From Actinomadura montaniterrae (lineage in GTDB: Bacteria; Actinomycetota; Actinomycetes; Streptosporangiales; Streptosporangiaceae), in NCBI RefSeq assembly GCF_008923365.1, contig NZ_WBMR01000093.1, forward strand, positions 1 to 34,923: 34,923 bases of DNA. The letters are read 5' to 3'. Positions 1-8,445 of the stretch are shown here, one piece after another. The notes below the pieces were generated by a model. It was not told the origin of the DNA and made no database searches. It saw only the letters and a program-made list of their open reading frames with translations. A program made the position numbers and the translations under genes. The first letter of the stretch is position 1. The number at the start of each line of letters is the position of its first letter.

Positions 1-21
1 GAGCCGGTGCGGCCGGAGCGC

Positions 22-663
22 TCAGCGGGCGAGGCGGATGAGGATGCGGCACACCTCGTCGATGATCTCGGCGGCCTCCGCCTCGCCCTCCGCCGTCGCG
101 ATCTCCCGGCCCGCCTCGCCGATCACGGTGGTCAGCACCAGGCTCAGCACCTGGCCCGCGCGGCCCGCCGGGGCGCCGGACGTGCCGCGCAGCAGCTTGG
201 TGTTCTGCGCGATCCAGTGCTGCGCCCGGCTGCGGCGCATCAGCGACGACCCGGACGGCCCCTCGCCGCCGTGGAACAGCCGCGCCGCCTCCCGCCGCTC
301 CCAGCACACCCGCAGGTAGGCGCGGGCGCCCGCGATGAACAGCGCGATCGGGTCGTCCTCGCCGGACTTGCGGGCGGCGGACACCGCCCGCGCGGCGCTC
401 TCCTCCTGCTCCTCGGTGAGCTCCTCCCACAGCGCCACGTACAGGCCGGCCTTGCCGCCGTAGTGGTGGTACAGGCTGCCGACGCTGATGCCGGACCGTT
501 CGACGATCTCGGCGATGCCCGCGTCGGCGTAGCCGCGGTCGGCGAACACCCTCTGCGCCGCGGTCAGCAGCGCCTGCCGCGTGGCGTCCGCGCGCGCCCA
601 CTGCCGCCGGTCGGTGCCGGCCTCGCCCGCGCCGCCCGCCGGGCGCGTCCTGCTCGTGGTCAT
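22..663 (-). CDS. TetR/AcrR-family transcriptional regulator
   Basis: Predicted 213-residue DNA-binding repressor. The N-terminal TetR helix-turn-helix occupies about residues 27-75, with the recognition part reading ISVGSLYHHYGGKAGLY, which is the classic TetR signature. The C-terminal half is an all-helical ligand-binding/dimer domain whose ligand cannot be read from sequence. I chose the ATG at 663 (MTTSRTRP). The open frame continues upstream to about 831, but that extension is low-complexity Arg/Pro sequence. No convincing Shine-Dalgarno precedes the ATG, so the start is uncertain by a few codons. It lies 86 bp downstream of the transglycosylase-like gene on the same strand. The target genes are unknown. 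Confidence 0.85.
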   Translation of the reverse strand: MTTSRTRPAGGAGEAGTDRRQWARADATRQALLTAAQRVFADRGYADAGIAEIVERSGISVGSLYHHYGGKAGLYVALWEELTEEQEESAARAVSAARKSGEDDPIALFIAGARAYLRVCWERREAARLFHGGEGPSGSSLMRRSRAQHWIAQNTKLLRGTSGAPAGRAGQVLSLVLTTVIGEAGREIATAEGEAEAAEIIDEVCRILIRLAR

Positions 664-749
664 CCCCACATCGTGCCCGGATCGCGGCCGGGTCACCAGC
701 ACGCGGCGCCGCCGGCCCGGCACCCGCGTCCGCGGACCGGGCGCGCGTC

Positions 750-1652
750 TCAGTACCAGTGGTGCGCGGACCACCACGACCACGCCCCGCACGGGTCGTG
801 GTAGCGGGCCTTGATGTAGCCGAGACCCCACGCGATCTGCGTGGGGGAACTGGTGCGCCAGTCGGAGCCCGCGCTGGCGAGCTTGGAGCCGGGCAGCGCC
901 TGCGGGATGCCGTAGGCGCCGCTGCCGGGGTTGACGGCCCGCTCGTTCCAGCCGCTCTCGTGGTTCCAGAGCGTCAGCAGCGACGACCAGCAGTTGCCCC
1001 AGCCCTTGGCGGCGTTCATCTTCTTGCCGTACGCCTTGTTCTGCGCGGCGCTCGGGTTCGACTTGGCGAGCCGCTCCTTCTCCTTCTCGGCCTTCAGCTT
1101 CGCGCGGGCCGCGGCGTCCTTCTTGGCCTGCTCCTTGAGCTTCTTCATGTACGCCTGGTGCTCCTTGTAGGCGCGCTCTTTGGCGGCCGCTATGGAGTCG
1201 GCTGTGACGGCGTCCATGTCGAAACCCTGGAGGCGGGCGAGCATGTCGTTGGTCGAGATGGGCCCGTTCGCTGCGGCCTTCGGCGGATCGGCCTCGCCCA
1301 GCAGCTTGTTCCAGTCGACGAACACCACGGCGCCGGCGAGCACCGCGATGCCCGCGACGGTGATGGTGACGTTGTGGGTGAGCAGCTTCCAGGCCCGCCG
1401 CCGCTTCTCCGGACGGTAGCGCTCAGGCAGGTCCCGCGGCGCGTCCCCGTAGGGGCCGGACGGGCCGTACGGGTCGGACGAGGCGAGCGTGCCGGGCGCC
1501 TCGGGGGACTGCCTGGGCGCCGGGACCCGGGCGGCCCGGCGGCCGCCGGCGCCCCGCTCCCCGGCCCGCCGCTGACCGCCGCGCCGCTGCTCGGAGCGGG
1601 TGCGGCCGGAGGCGGAACCGGTGCGTCTGCGCGTGCCGTGACTCTGTGGCAT
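750..1652 (-). CDS. Membrane-anchored lytic-transglycosylase-like protein
   Basis: Predicted 300-residue cell-envelope protein. A basic, low-complexity cytoplasmic region (1-90) is followed by one transmembrane helix (about 95-113), then a Lys/Ala/Glu-rich coiled coil (about 150-198) and a C-terminal SLT/aggregation-promoting-factor-like domain (about 217-295). The domain carries the hallmark LWNHESGWNERAVNP, with Glu232 as the expected catalytic residue, then GAYGIPQALPG and the IAWGLGYIKARY/DPCGAW end typical of actinobacterial peptidoglycan lytic transglycosylase-like proteins. Cys221 and Cys288 may form a disulfide. The likely role is cleavage of peptidoglycan glycan strands outside the membrane. 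The ATG at 1652 has no obvious ribosome-binding site, so the N-terminal extent is the weakest part of the call. Confidence 0.85.
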   Translation of the reverse strand: MPQSHGTRRRTGSASGRTRSEQRRGGQRRAGERGAGGRRAARVPAPRQSPEAPGTLASSDPYGPSGPYGDAPRDLPERYRPEKRRRAWKLLTHNVTITVAGIAVLAGAVVFVDWNKLLGEADPPKAAANGPISTNDMLARLQGFDMDAVTADSIAAAKERAYKEHQAYMKKLKEQAKKDAAARAKLKAEKEKERLAKSNPSAAQNKAYGKKMNAAKGWGNCWSSLLTLWNHESGWNERAVNPGSGAYGIPQALPGSKLASAGSDWRTSSPTQIAWGLGYIKARYHDPCGAWSWWSAHHWY

Positions 1653-1754
1653 AGGAGAAGACTGCCTTATCGCCCGGGTCTTGTGTTGTCGATGACGATG
1701 TACGCAGGCGATGTCACAGCCGGTTCACCGCTCGTCCGGCCGGCTCCGCCGGGG

Positions 1755-2291
1755 TCAGAGCTCGAGGTCGCCGGCGGCGAGCCGGGCCGGCTGGAGCGCC
1801 TCGAACAGGTCGCGGTGCATCCCGTCGAACGGCGCGAGCGCGCCCGCCGGGTCCTCCAGCGCGAGGTTCGCGGCGTTGACCTGCTCGCGTCCCGCCGCGG
1901 TGATCTGCACGAGGGTGGCGCGCCGGTCGCTCGGGTGCCGGGCGCGCTCGACGAGCCCGGCGGCCTCCAGCTGGTCCACGGTCAGCTTCACGGTCGTCGG
2001 GTGCATCATCAGGATCCGGCCGAGGGTGCTCAGCCGGGCGTTGCCGGTGCCGATGAGCGCCAGCGTGGTCAGCAGGAAGTAGCCGGTGCGGCTCAGCCCG
2101 AACCTCTTCAGCTCGGTGTCCAGCGCCTTCTTGAGCATCTGGTGGAGCCGCTCGACCGAGCTGATCGCCATGAACGGCCACGGCCCGCCGGCCATGCCCT
2201 GCCCCGACCAGCGGTCCCTGATGCCGGTGACCAGCGGGTCCACGCCGTCCTCCCGGGCTTGTTCCGCGCCTTGCCGCGCCTCGGTACGCAC
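1755..2291 (-). CDS. MarR-family transcriptional regulator
   Basis: Predicted 178-residue winged-helix repressor. The MarR core (about residues 45-150) contains LSTLGRILMMHPTTVKLTVDQLEAA as the recognition helix region and the diagnostic wing HPSDRRATLV. I start it at GTG 2291 (VRTEARQG). The frame stays open to 2372, but that upstream 80 bp is AT-richer than any nearby coding DNA and looks like promoter, and codons there (LLEEVLRSEYLHH) are atypical. It is divergent from the mce operon, whose first gene starts about 290 bp away, so it is a plausible regulator of lipid import. That link is inferred from position only. Confidence 0.85.
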   Translation of the reverse strand: MRTEARQGAEQAREDGVDPLVTGIRDRWSGQGMAGGPWPFMAISSVERLHQMLKKALDTELKRFGLSRTGYFLLTTLALIGTGNARLSTLGRILMMHPTTVKLTVDQLEAAGLVERARHPSDRRATLVQITAAGREQVNAANLALEDPAGALAPFDGMHRDLFEALQPARLAAGDLEL

Positions 2292-2422
2292 GCCGGAGAT
2301 CGTAGCTTCGGACAAATCATGATGTAAGTACTCGCTTCTTAGAACTTCTTCCAATAGAGTGCTCCAGATCACAAGCGGGACGCCTGTGTCCGTGTGACCC
2401 TGGTGGCCTCGTGAGTGATACC

Positions 2423-2438
2423 GGTCTCGACCGAGACC
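2423..2438. promoter_or_regulatory. Inverted repeat upstream of mce operon
   Basis: GGTCTCGACCGAGACC is a 7-bp perfect inverted repeat with a 2-nt centre. It lies between the divergent MarR gene and yrbEA, about 145 bp before the yrbEA ATG. The size and symmetry suit a dimeric winged-helix or TetR-type regulator. I could not assign -35/-10 boxes for the operon with confidence. The rest of the 2292-2582 spacer shows no gene. Confidence 0.35.
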
Positions 2439-2582
2439 ACGGTGGCGCGGAACACCAGTAGGACAGCAGCGGCGCCCCGTGGTAGGGCAGGGAACCGGAG
2501 TATCGGATGGGCGCCGACGTCCGAGAACGAAGGAGGCTGGGATGACCCTTCACGCACCCCCCGCGGGGGAGGGCACCGGCTG

Positions 2583-3386
2583 ATGGCCCTGAGCCTGACC
2601 AAGGCCCCGGACCTGGCACGCCGACGGGTCGAGCGCGCGCTCGACGAGACCGGGCTGCTGTGCGTGACCCTCCTGGAGGGGCTGCGCCGCACCTGGGACC
2701 TGCGCCAGTGGTGGGGCGAGTTCGTCGAGCAGTGCTGGTTCCTCGCCCGGGTGACCAGCGTGCCCGTGATGCTGATCGCGGTGCCGCTCGGCGCCACCAT
2801 CTCGCTGCAGGTCGGCGACATCGCCCGGCAGCTCGGCGCCCAGTCGGGCACCGGCGCGCTGCTGACCGCCGCGATGATCCAGCAGGTGGCCCCGCTGGCC
2901 GCCGCGCTGCTGGTCTCCGGCGTCGGCGGCTCGGCCATCACCGCGGACATGGGCGCCCGCAACATCCGCGACGAACTCGCGGCCATGGAGGTCATGGGCA
3001 TCAACCCGATCCACCGCCTGGTCACCCCGCGGCTGTGGGCGGCGAGCATGGTCTCCGGCCTGCTCTGCTCCGTCGTGATCCTGGCGGGCGTGCTCGGCGG
3101 CTACTACTTCAACGTCATCCAGCAGGGCGTCAGCCCGGGCGCGTTCTTCGACGGCGCGACGACCCTGCTGCAGTTCTCGGACCTGGTCATCACCCTGTTC
3201 AAGGCGTGGATCTTCGGGTTCATCGCCGCCGCGGTCGCCTGCTACATGGGCATGAACTGCGACCTCGGACCGGTCGGCGTCGGCCGGGCGGTGAACAAGG
3301 CGGTGGTGGTCACCTCGATCGTGGTGTTCGCCACCAACTACATCCTCACCATGATCTACCAGGTCCTGTTCCCCCCGAGGTTCTGA
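2583..3386 (+). CDS. yrbEA: YrbE-family (MlaE-like) permease, first mce operon permease
   Basis: Predicted 267-residue integral membrane permease of an Mce lipid ABC importer. It has the MlaE/YrbE fold with about five hydrophobic segments and the family signature in the cytoplasmic coupling region, RDELAAMEVMGINPIHRLV, preceded by VGGSAITADMGARNI. In actinobacteria two YrbE proteins form the membrane channel and are energised by the MceG ATPase. I chose ATG 2583, preceded by a GGGGGAGGG stretch about 10 nt upstream. The in-frame extension back to 2415 is not hydrophobic or family-like. Its TGA overlaps the next ATG (TGATG). It is the first gene of a nine-gene operon. Confidence 0.95.
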   Translation: MALSLTKAPDLARRRVERALDETGLLCVTLLEGLRRTWDLRQWWGEFVEQCWFLARVTSVPVMLIAVPLGATISLQVGDIARQLGAQSGTGALLTAAMIQQVAPLAAALLVSGVGGSAITADMGARNIRDELAAMEVMGINPIHRLVTPRLWAASMVSGLLCSVVILAGVLGGYYFNVIQQGVSPGAFFDGATTLLQFSDLVITLFKAWIFGFIAAAVACYMGMNCDLGPVGVGRAVNKAVVVTSIVVFATNYILTMIYQVLFPPRF

Positions 3387-4240
3387 TGGTCGCCATTTCC
3401 CCCGTACGCAAGCTGGGCCGGGCCTTCAAGGGCCGCGCGGCCGGGCTGTCGGCCTCGGCCAACCTGCCGATCTTCCTCGGCCGGGTGCTGTACCACCTGT
3501 TCGTCGACATCATCGTCCGGCGCAAGTACGGCAAGACGCTGGCCAAGCAGGTCAGCGACATCACCGTCGGCGTCGGCGCGCTGGTGATCGGCGGCGGCAT
3601 GATCTTCGTCATCGCGACGATGTCGCTGGCCACCGGCGCGATGGTCGGCCTGCAGGGCTACCCCGGGCTGGAACGCATCGGCGCGGAGGCGTTCACCGGG
3701 CTGGTCGCCAGCTACTCCAACGTCCGCGAGGTCACCCCGATCATCGCGGGCGTGGCGCTGGTCGCGCAGGTCGGCACCGGCTTCACCGCGGAGATCGGCG
3801 CGATGCGGATCTCCGAGGAGATCGACGCGCTGGAGGTCATGGGCATCAACTCGCTGGCCTACCTGGTCTGCACCCGGGTCGCCGCCGGCGTCATCGCCCT
3901 GGTCCCGCTCTACCTGGTGTCGCTGTTCATGGCGTTCTTCGCCACGAGGTTCATCACGATCCAGTACTTCGGCCTGTCGCCCGGCATCTACGACTACTAC
4001 TTCCACCTGTACCTGCCGCCGATCGACGTGTTCTACAGCGTCATCAAGGTCGCGGTGTTCGCGTTCATCGTGATGTTCATCCACTGCTACCGCGGCTACT
4101 ACGCCGCGGGCGGCCCGGTCGGCGTCGGCGTCGCCGCGGGCCGCGCCATCCGGGAGTCCACCATCCTGATGATCCTGATGAACCTGCTCCTGTCGTACAT
4201 CTTCTGGGGCCACGGCAGCACGGTGAGGCTGACCGGATGA
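3386..4240 (+). CDS. yrbEB: YrbE-family (MlaE-like) permease, second mce operon permease
   Basis: Predicted 284-residue membrane permease and partner of the preceding protein. A short basic N-terminus is followed by the MlaE domain with several transmembrane helices. The conserved coupling motif is SEEIDALEVMGINSLAYLV, and the preceding AQVGTGFTAEIGAMRI block is also typical. The start ATG shares its A with the stop TGA of yrbEA. The end overlaps mceA by 4 nt (ATGA), which implies translational coupling. With yrbEA it would form the heterodimeric transmembrane core through which lipid delivered by the Mce subunits passes. Confidence 0.95.
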   Translation: MVAISPVRKLGRAFKGRAAGLSASANLPIFLGRVLYHLFVDIIVRRKYGKTLAKQVSDITVGVGALVIGGGMIFVIATMSLATGAMVGLQGYPGLERIGAEAFTGLVASYSNVREVTPIIAGVALVAQVGTGFTAEIGAMRISEEIDALEVMGINSLAYLVCTRVAAGVIALVPLYLVSLFMAFFATRFITIQYFGLSPGIYDYYFHLYLPPIDVFYSVIKVAVFAFIVMFIHCYRGYYAAGGPVGVGVAAGRAIRESTILMILMNLLLSYIFWGHGSTVRLTG

Positions 4241-5295
4241 GCGACGAGAGCCTCTCCTCCCGATCCCGGACGATCTTCGGGCTGGTCGGCGCCGGCGTGA
4301 TCGCGGTCGCCGCGGTCGCCGTCGGGATCTCCACCACCCCCTCGTACGCGGGCTCCACGTACTACGACGCGACCTTCGGCACCGCGGGCCAGGGCCTGGA
4401 CCCCGGCAAGTCGGACGTGAAGATCCGCGGGATCGCGGTCGGCAGCGTCGACAGGCTCAAGCTCGACCGCGACGGCCGGGTGACCGTGAAGATCCGCGTC
4501 GACAAGGGGATCCGGGTCCCGGACACGGCCACCGCGACGATCGAGCCGGTGTCGGTGTTCGGCCCGAAGGACCTGGTGCTGGACCCCGGCGCGCACGAGC
4601 TGTCCGGCCCGTTCCTCAAGGACGGCGGGACGGTCGTGAAGACCTCCGACCCGCAGGACCTGTCGCAGACGGCGTGGCCCGCCTACAACCTCACCAAGGC
4701 GATCAACCCGGACGAGGTGGCGACGATCCTGCACACCCTCGGCGCCGGGCTGTCCGGTGAGGGTCCGGCGGCGCGCCGGCTGATCCAGAACGGGTCGACG
4801 GTCGTGGACGCGACGTACGCGGACCGCGCGTACATCCAGGCGCTGCTGAACGACATCAACGGCCTGTCGGGGACGCTCGCCGCGCACGGCGACGACATCA
4901 CCCGGTTCACCGGCGACTTCAACACGCTGTCACAGGTGATCAACGAGAAGCCCGACAAGATCAACCAGCTGCTGGCGCAGGCCGGCCGGCTCGGCGACAC
5001 CGTCGGCACGACGATGCGCGGGCACGGCGCGAACCTCGGCAAGCTCATCGACAGCGTCGGCGGGGTCGCCGCGACGGTGCACTCCGAGAACGACAAGCTG
5101 CCGGTGCTGATGGACAGCCTCAACGGCTTCTTCGCGCTGCTCTCGAAGATCATCCGGATCCCGGGCCCTGAGGGCACCACGATCGCGCAGGCCAAGGAGG
5201 CGCTCTCCCTCGACCTGTGCCAGGTCTTCATCGACGTGTGCACCACCGACCCGTTCAAGAGCAAGACCACGAGCACGGCGGGAGGGCGGCCATGA
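4237..5295 (+). CDS. mceA: Mce-family lipid-transfer protein, position A
   Basis: Predicted 352-residue MCE/MlaD-domain protein. One N-terminal membrane anchor (about residues 13-33) precedes an MCE beta-barrel domain (about 42-120, containing the VKIRGIAVGSVDRLKL strand pattern and the VFGPKDLVLDP block). A long helical region follows, with hydrophobic/polar repeats such as LIDSVGGVAATV that builds the lipid tunnel in Mce hexamers. The C-terminus has a Cys pair (LCQVFIDVC) that could form a disulfide outside the cell. In mycobacterial complexes six different Mce subunits form one hetero-hexameric tube that conducts fatty acids or sterols; the substrate here is unknown. It overlaps both neighbours by 4 nt. 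Confidence 0.95.
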   Translation: MSDESLSSRSRTIFGLVGAGVIAVAAVAVGISTTPSYAGSTYYDATFGTAGQGLDPGKSDVKIRGIAVGSVDRLKLDRDGRVTVKIRVDKGIRVPDTATATIEPVSVFGPKDLVLDPGAHELSGPFLKDGGTVVKTSDPQDLSQTAWPAYNLTKAINPDEVATILHTLGAGLSGEGPAARRLIQNGSTVVDATYADRAYIQALLNDINGLSGTLAAHGDDITRFTGDFNTLSQVINEKPDKINQLLAQAGRLGDTVGTTMRGHGANLGKLIDSVGGVAATVHSENDKLPVLMDSLNGFFALLSKIIRIPGPEGTTIAQAKEALSLDLCQVFIDVCTTDPFKSKTTSTAGGRP

Positions 5296-6368
5296 GCCCG
5301 GCACGCGGCAAGGCCGCCCGCGGGCCGGAGTACACCACGATCGCGAAGTTCCTGGTGTTCCTCGTGGTGACCGTCCTGCTGACCTTCTACATCGGGCAGC
5401 AGATCCTCGGCACCAGCTTCAACTCCCGCTACAAGCTGACCGCGACGTTCGACGACGTCACCGGCCTGCTCACCGGCGACGAGGTGAAGGTGGCGGGGAC
5501 GCCGGTCGGCCAGGTGAAGAGCATCAAGGTGGTGCGCGGCAAGGCCGTCGTCGGGATGGCCGTCGACAAGGACGTCCGGCTGCCCGCCGACTCCACCGCC
5601 GCCGTCCGCTGGCGCAACGTGATGGGCCAGCGGGTCATCTACCTGGAGCCGGGCAGCAGCCCCGCGAAGCTCGGCAACGGCGACCGGGTGCCGCACACCC
5701 GGTCGGTGGTGGACCTCGGCGAGATCCTCAACAGCCTCGGCCCGCTGACCCAGAGCCTGGACCCGAACCAGATCAACAAGATCCTGTTCTCCTTCTCGCA
5801 GGCGCTGGACGGCAACGAGCAGAACATCTCGCTGCTGACCGACAACCTGGACGCGCTGCTGCAGACCTTCGAGGCCCGCCGCGACACGATCAAGGGGATG
5901 ATCGACAACTACGAGACGGTCAGCCAGGCGATCGCCAAGCGGGACTCCCAGATCGCCGCCAGCGTCGACAACCTGGCGTCGCTGACCGGCGTGTTCGCCG
6001 ACAACCGCAAGCTGCTGGAGAACGCGGTCGTGCAGATCTCGGGCGTCACCACCAACCTGAACGCGGTGCTCGGCGGCAACGACGCGCAGCTCGCCCGCAT
6101 CATCGACAACCTCGGCAAGTTCAGCGAGACCTTCCAGCTGAACGTCGACCAGCTGGAGAAGATGGTGCAGCAGCTGCCGCTGACCCTCCGCGAGCTGTTC
6201 GCCGCCGCCAACGGCGGGCACTTCCTGCGCACCAACGCGCTGTGCCTGAACATCGTGCAGGGGCCGTGCCCCTTCCCGATGCAGCTGCCGAAGGCGCCCG
6301 GCACCAAGCAGCCGTCCAAGCAGGACCTCGCCAAGCTGAAGGCGATGCTGACGGGGAGTGGCGGCTGA
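5292..6368 (+). CDS. mceB: Mce-family lipid-transfer protein, position B
   Basis: Predicted 358-residue MCE-domain protein. The N-terminal signal-anchor helix covers about residues 17-37 (FLVFLVVTVLLTFYIG). The MCE domain follows (about 47-125) with TGDEVKVAGTPVGQVKSI, the typical barrel strand pair, and MGQRVIYLEPG. The remaining helical stretch is rich in Asn/Gln/Leu heptads and ends with a Cys pair (ALCLNIVQGPCPF) as in other MceB proteins. It would be subunit 2 of the predicted hetero-hexamer. The start overlaps mceA (ATGA) and the stop overlaps mceC (TGATG). Confidence 0.95.
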   Translation: MSPARGKAARGPEYTTIAKFLVFLVVTVLLTFYIGQQILGTSFNSRYKLTATFDDVTGLLTGDEVKVAGTPVGQVKSIKVVRGKAVVGMAVDKDVRLPADSTAAVRWRNVMGQRVIYLEPGSSPAKLGNGDRVPHTRSVVDLGEILNSLGPLTQSLDPNQINKILFSFSQALDGNEQNISLLTDNLDALLQTFEARRDTIKGMIDNYETVSQAIAKRDSQIAASVDNLASLTGVFADNRKLLENAVVQISGVTTNLNAVLGGNDAQLARIIDNLGKFSETFQLNVDQLEKMVQQLPLTLRELFAAANGGHFLRTNALCLNIVQGPCPFPMQLPKAPGTKQPSKQDLAKLKAMLTGSGG

Positions 6369-7399
6369 TGGCGCTCAAGTCCCTGCGGGACGTCAACCAG
6401 AAGCTCGTCGCGATCGTGACGCTGGCGGTGCTCGCCGCCGGGCTGATCTTCGCGTTCGCGATCGGCCAGCTCCACCTGTTCGACCGGGGCTACACGATGA
6501 GCGGCTACTTCTCCGACCAGGCCGGCATCAAGAAGGGCGACGACGTCCGGGTCGCCGGCGTGAAGTCGGGCCGCGTCACCGGCGTCGAGCCGGACTTCGC
6601 GCACGGCCGCGTCCTCATCACCTGGCACGTCAACGCCGGCATCGACCTCGGCCGCGACACCCACGCGGAGATCGAGACGACGACGCTGCTCGGCGGCCGC
6701 TACCTGAAGCTGTCCGGGCCGGTCGCCAAGCCGTACCTGGCGAGCCTGCCGGAGTCGCGGCGGCGGATCCAGCTGGACCACACCGGCGTCCCGTTCACCG
6801 TCCCCGAGGCGCTGCAGAACACCCAGAACATCGTCGGGAAGCTCGACGAGAAGAGCATGACGAAGCTGCTGTCGGAGGTGTCGGCGATCAAGTCGCCGGG
6901 CGCCGCGAAGCTGCACCGGATCCTGGAGAACATCCAGGACCTGTCGCGCACGCTCAACGACTCCTACCCGCAGATCCAGAACCTGATCGAGGCCAGCAAG
7001 ACCATCACCGGCACGCTCGCGAGCAAGGACGACAAGCTCCGGCAGATCATCGACGCCAGCCAGGTGCTGCTGCAGTCGCTGGTGAACCGGCGCAACGAGC
7101 TCGCCGCGACGATCGGGCAGGGCAACCGGACGGTCCGCACCCTCGACAACGTCATCTCCCGGAACCAGAAGAAGCTGGACACGCTGCTGGACAACCTGCA
7201 CCTGCTGACGACCCGGCTGGCGCCCAACATGGACGCCCTGAACACCGACTTCTCGCTGCTCGGCCCGACGTTCCAGCAGGTCGCGAACCTGAAGGGCAAC
7301 GGGCCGTGGATCGAGGGCGTGCTCACCGGGCTCGGGCCGATCCAGCCGCCGGGACCGATCTCCACGCGGCGTTCCCCCGCCGGGCAGGGAGGCAACTGA
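6368..7399 (+). CDS. mceC: Mce-family lipid-transfer protein, position C
   Basis: Predicted 343-residue MCE-domain protein. It has an N-terminal anchor helix (about residues 13-34, LVAIVTLAVLAAGLIFAF) and an MCE domain (about 42-120) with KKGDDVRVAGVKSGRVTGVE and TTLLGGRYLKLSG. A long helical tail (EASKTITGTLASKDDKLRQI and similar) follows, and the C-terminus is short and Pro/Gly-rich. It is the third Mce subunit by gene order. Position-based names follow the usual A-F order and do not imply orthology with a specific mycobacterial mce locus. The start and stop codons overlap the neighbouring genes by one base each. Confidence 0.95.
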   Translation: MALKSLRDVNQKLVAIVTLAVLAAGLIFAFAIGQLHLFDRGYTMSGYFSDQAGIKKGDDVRVAGVKSGRVTGVEPDFAHGRVLITWHVNAGIDLGRDTHAEIETTTLLGGRYLKLSGPVAKPYLASLPESRRRIQLDHTGVPFTVPEALQNTQNIVGKLDEKSMTKLLSEVSAIKSPGAAKLHRILENIQDLSRTLNDSYPQIQNLIEASKTITGTLASKDDKLRQIIDASQVLLQSLVNRRNELAATIGQGNRTVRTLDNVISRNQKKLDTLLDNLHLLTTRLAPNMDALNTDFSLLGPTFQQVANLKGNGPWIEGVLTGLGPIQPPGPISTRRSPAGQGGN

Positions 7400-8445
7400 T
7401 GGGCCGCCTCACCCGGGTCTCCCGGAGGACCAGGTCCGGCGCCGCCGCGATCGCGCTCGTGCTGGCCGCCGCGCTCGGCGGCTGCTCGCTCGGCTCGTCC
7501 GGCGGGGAGCGCACGATGACCGTCTACGTGCCGAAGGCGCGCTCGTTCTACCCGCAGTCGAAGGTCCTGGTGATGGGCGTCGACGTCGGCCGGGTCGACA
7601 CCGTCAAGCAGCTGGACGACAAGATCAAGGTCACGTTCCACATCGACCGGGACGTCCCGCTGCCGCAGGGCGTGCAGGCCTCGATCGTCCCGCTGAACCT
7701 GGTGGGCGAGCGGAACCTGGTGCTGCACCCGGCGTGGAAGCCGGGCGAGCCGAAGGAGACCTCCAACGTCATCCCGCTCGAGCGGACGACCGTCCCGGTC
7801 GAGGTGGACGACGCGCTGAACTCCTTCACCAACCTGGCGAACGCGCTGGACCCGACGAAGATGCACACCGCGCTCGGCAAGGCCGCCGACGCGGTGAACG
7901 GCAACGGCAAGGAGTTCAACGCCACGCTGGAGCAGAGCGCCCGGCTGGTGGAGAACGTCGCGGGCCAGGACAAGGACCTGATCGAGGTCGCGCAGAACCT
8001 CAGCCGGATGGCCGGGGTGGTGCGGGGCCGCGAGCAGGTGCTCGGCACCATGATCCAGGACTTCGGGCAGGCGACGCAGGTGCTCGCCTCCGAGCGCGGC
8101 GACCTCCAGCAGCTGATCAGCGCGGTGCTGGACCTGTCGAAGAACGGCGACAAGCTGCTCCAGAAGTACAAGGGGCGGCTGCCCTACGACCTCGCCGTCC
8201 TCACCCGGGTGGCGCTGGTGCTGAAGGGCAACACCAAGCAGCTCGCGCAGCTGCTGGACGTGCTGCCGGGCGTCAGCAGCGCCCTGATCGGCGGCTACGG
8301 CAAGAAGGACAAGTCGCTGCACATCCGGTTCGCCACCGACGCGTTCGTGCGGACGTGGCTGAAGGGCCTGATGGACTCCGACGAGGTCGCGTGCCCGCTT
8401 CCCGCGCCCAACTCCAACTGTCCCTGGCAGAACGGAGGCAACTGA
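7399..8445 (+). CDS. mceD: Mce-family lipoprotein, position D
   Basis: Predicted 348-residue MCE-domain protein with a lipoprotein signal. Basic residues (RVSRRTR) are followed by a hydrophobic segment and the lipobox AALGGC, giving lipidation at Cys29. The MCE domain (about residues 37-115) has SKVLVMGVDVGRVDTV and NLVGERNLVLHP. A helical tunnel region then leads to a C-terminal Cys pair (VACPLPAPNSNC). In the best-studied mycobacterial mce operons the recognised lipoprotein is position E, and here D is also lipidated, so two adjacent subunits appear to be acyl-anchored. It overlaps both neighbours by one base. Confidence 0.94.
   Translation: MGRLTRVSRRTRSGAAAIALVLAAALGGCSLGSSGGERTMTVYVPKARSFYPQSKVLVMGVDVGRVDTVKQLDDKIKVTFHIDRDVPLPQGVQASIVPLNLVGERNLVLHPAWKPGEPKETSNVIPLERTTVPVEVDDALNSFTNLANALDPTKMHTALGKAADAVNGNGKEFNATLEQSARLVENVAGQDKDLIEVAQNLSRMAGVVRGREQVLGTMIQDFGQATQVLASERGDLQQLISAVLDLSKNGDKLLQKYKGRLPYDLAVLTRVALVLKGNTKQLAQLLDVLPGVSSALIGGYGKKDKSLHIRFATDAFVRTWLKGLMDSDEVACPLPAPNSNCPWQNGGN

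Noticed and set aside
2292..2372. N-terminal extension of the first MarR protein to 2372
   Set aside because: The DNA is AT-richer and unlike local coding sequence, and the residues do not match the MarR family; it is more likely promoter.
4683..8322. Long open frames on the minus strand opposite the mce genes (about 430-510 codons)
   Set aside because: They lie antisense to clear MCE-domain genes, consist of Arg/Val/Asp/Gln-rich low-complexity sequence and are a product of the third-position GC bias.
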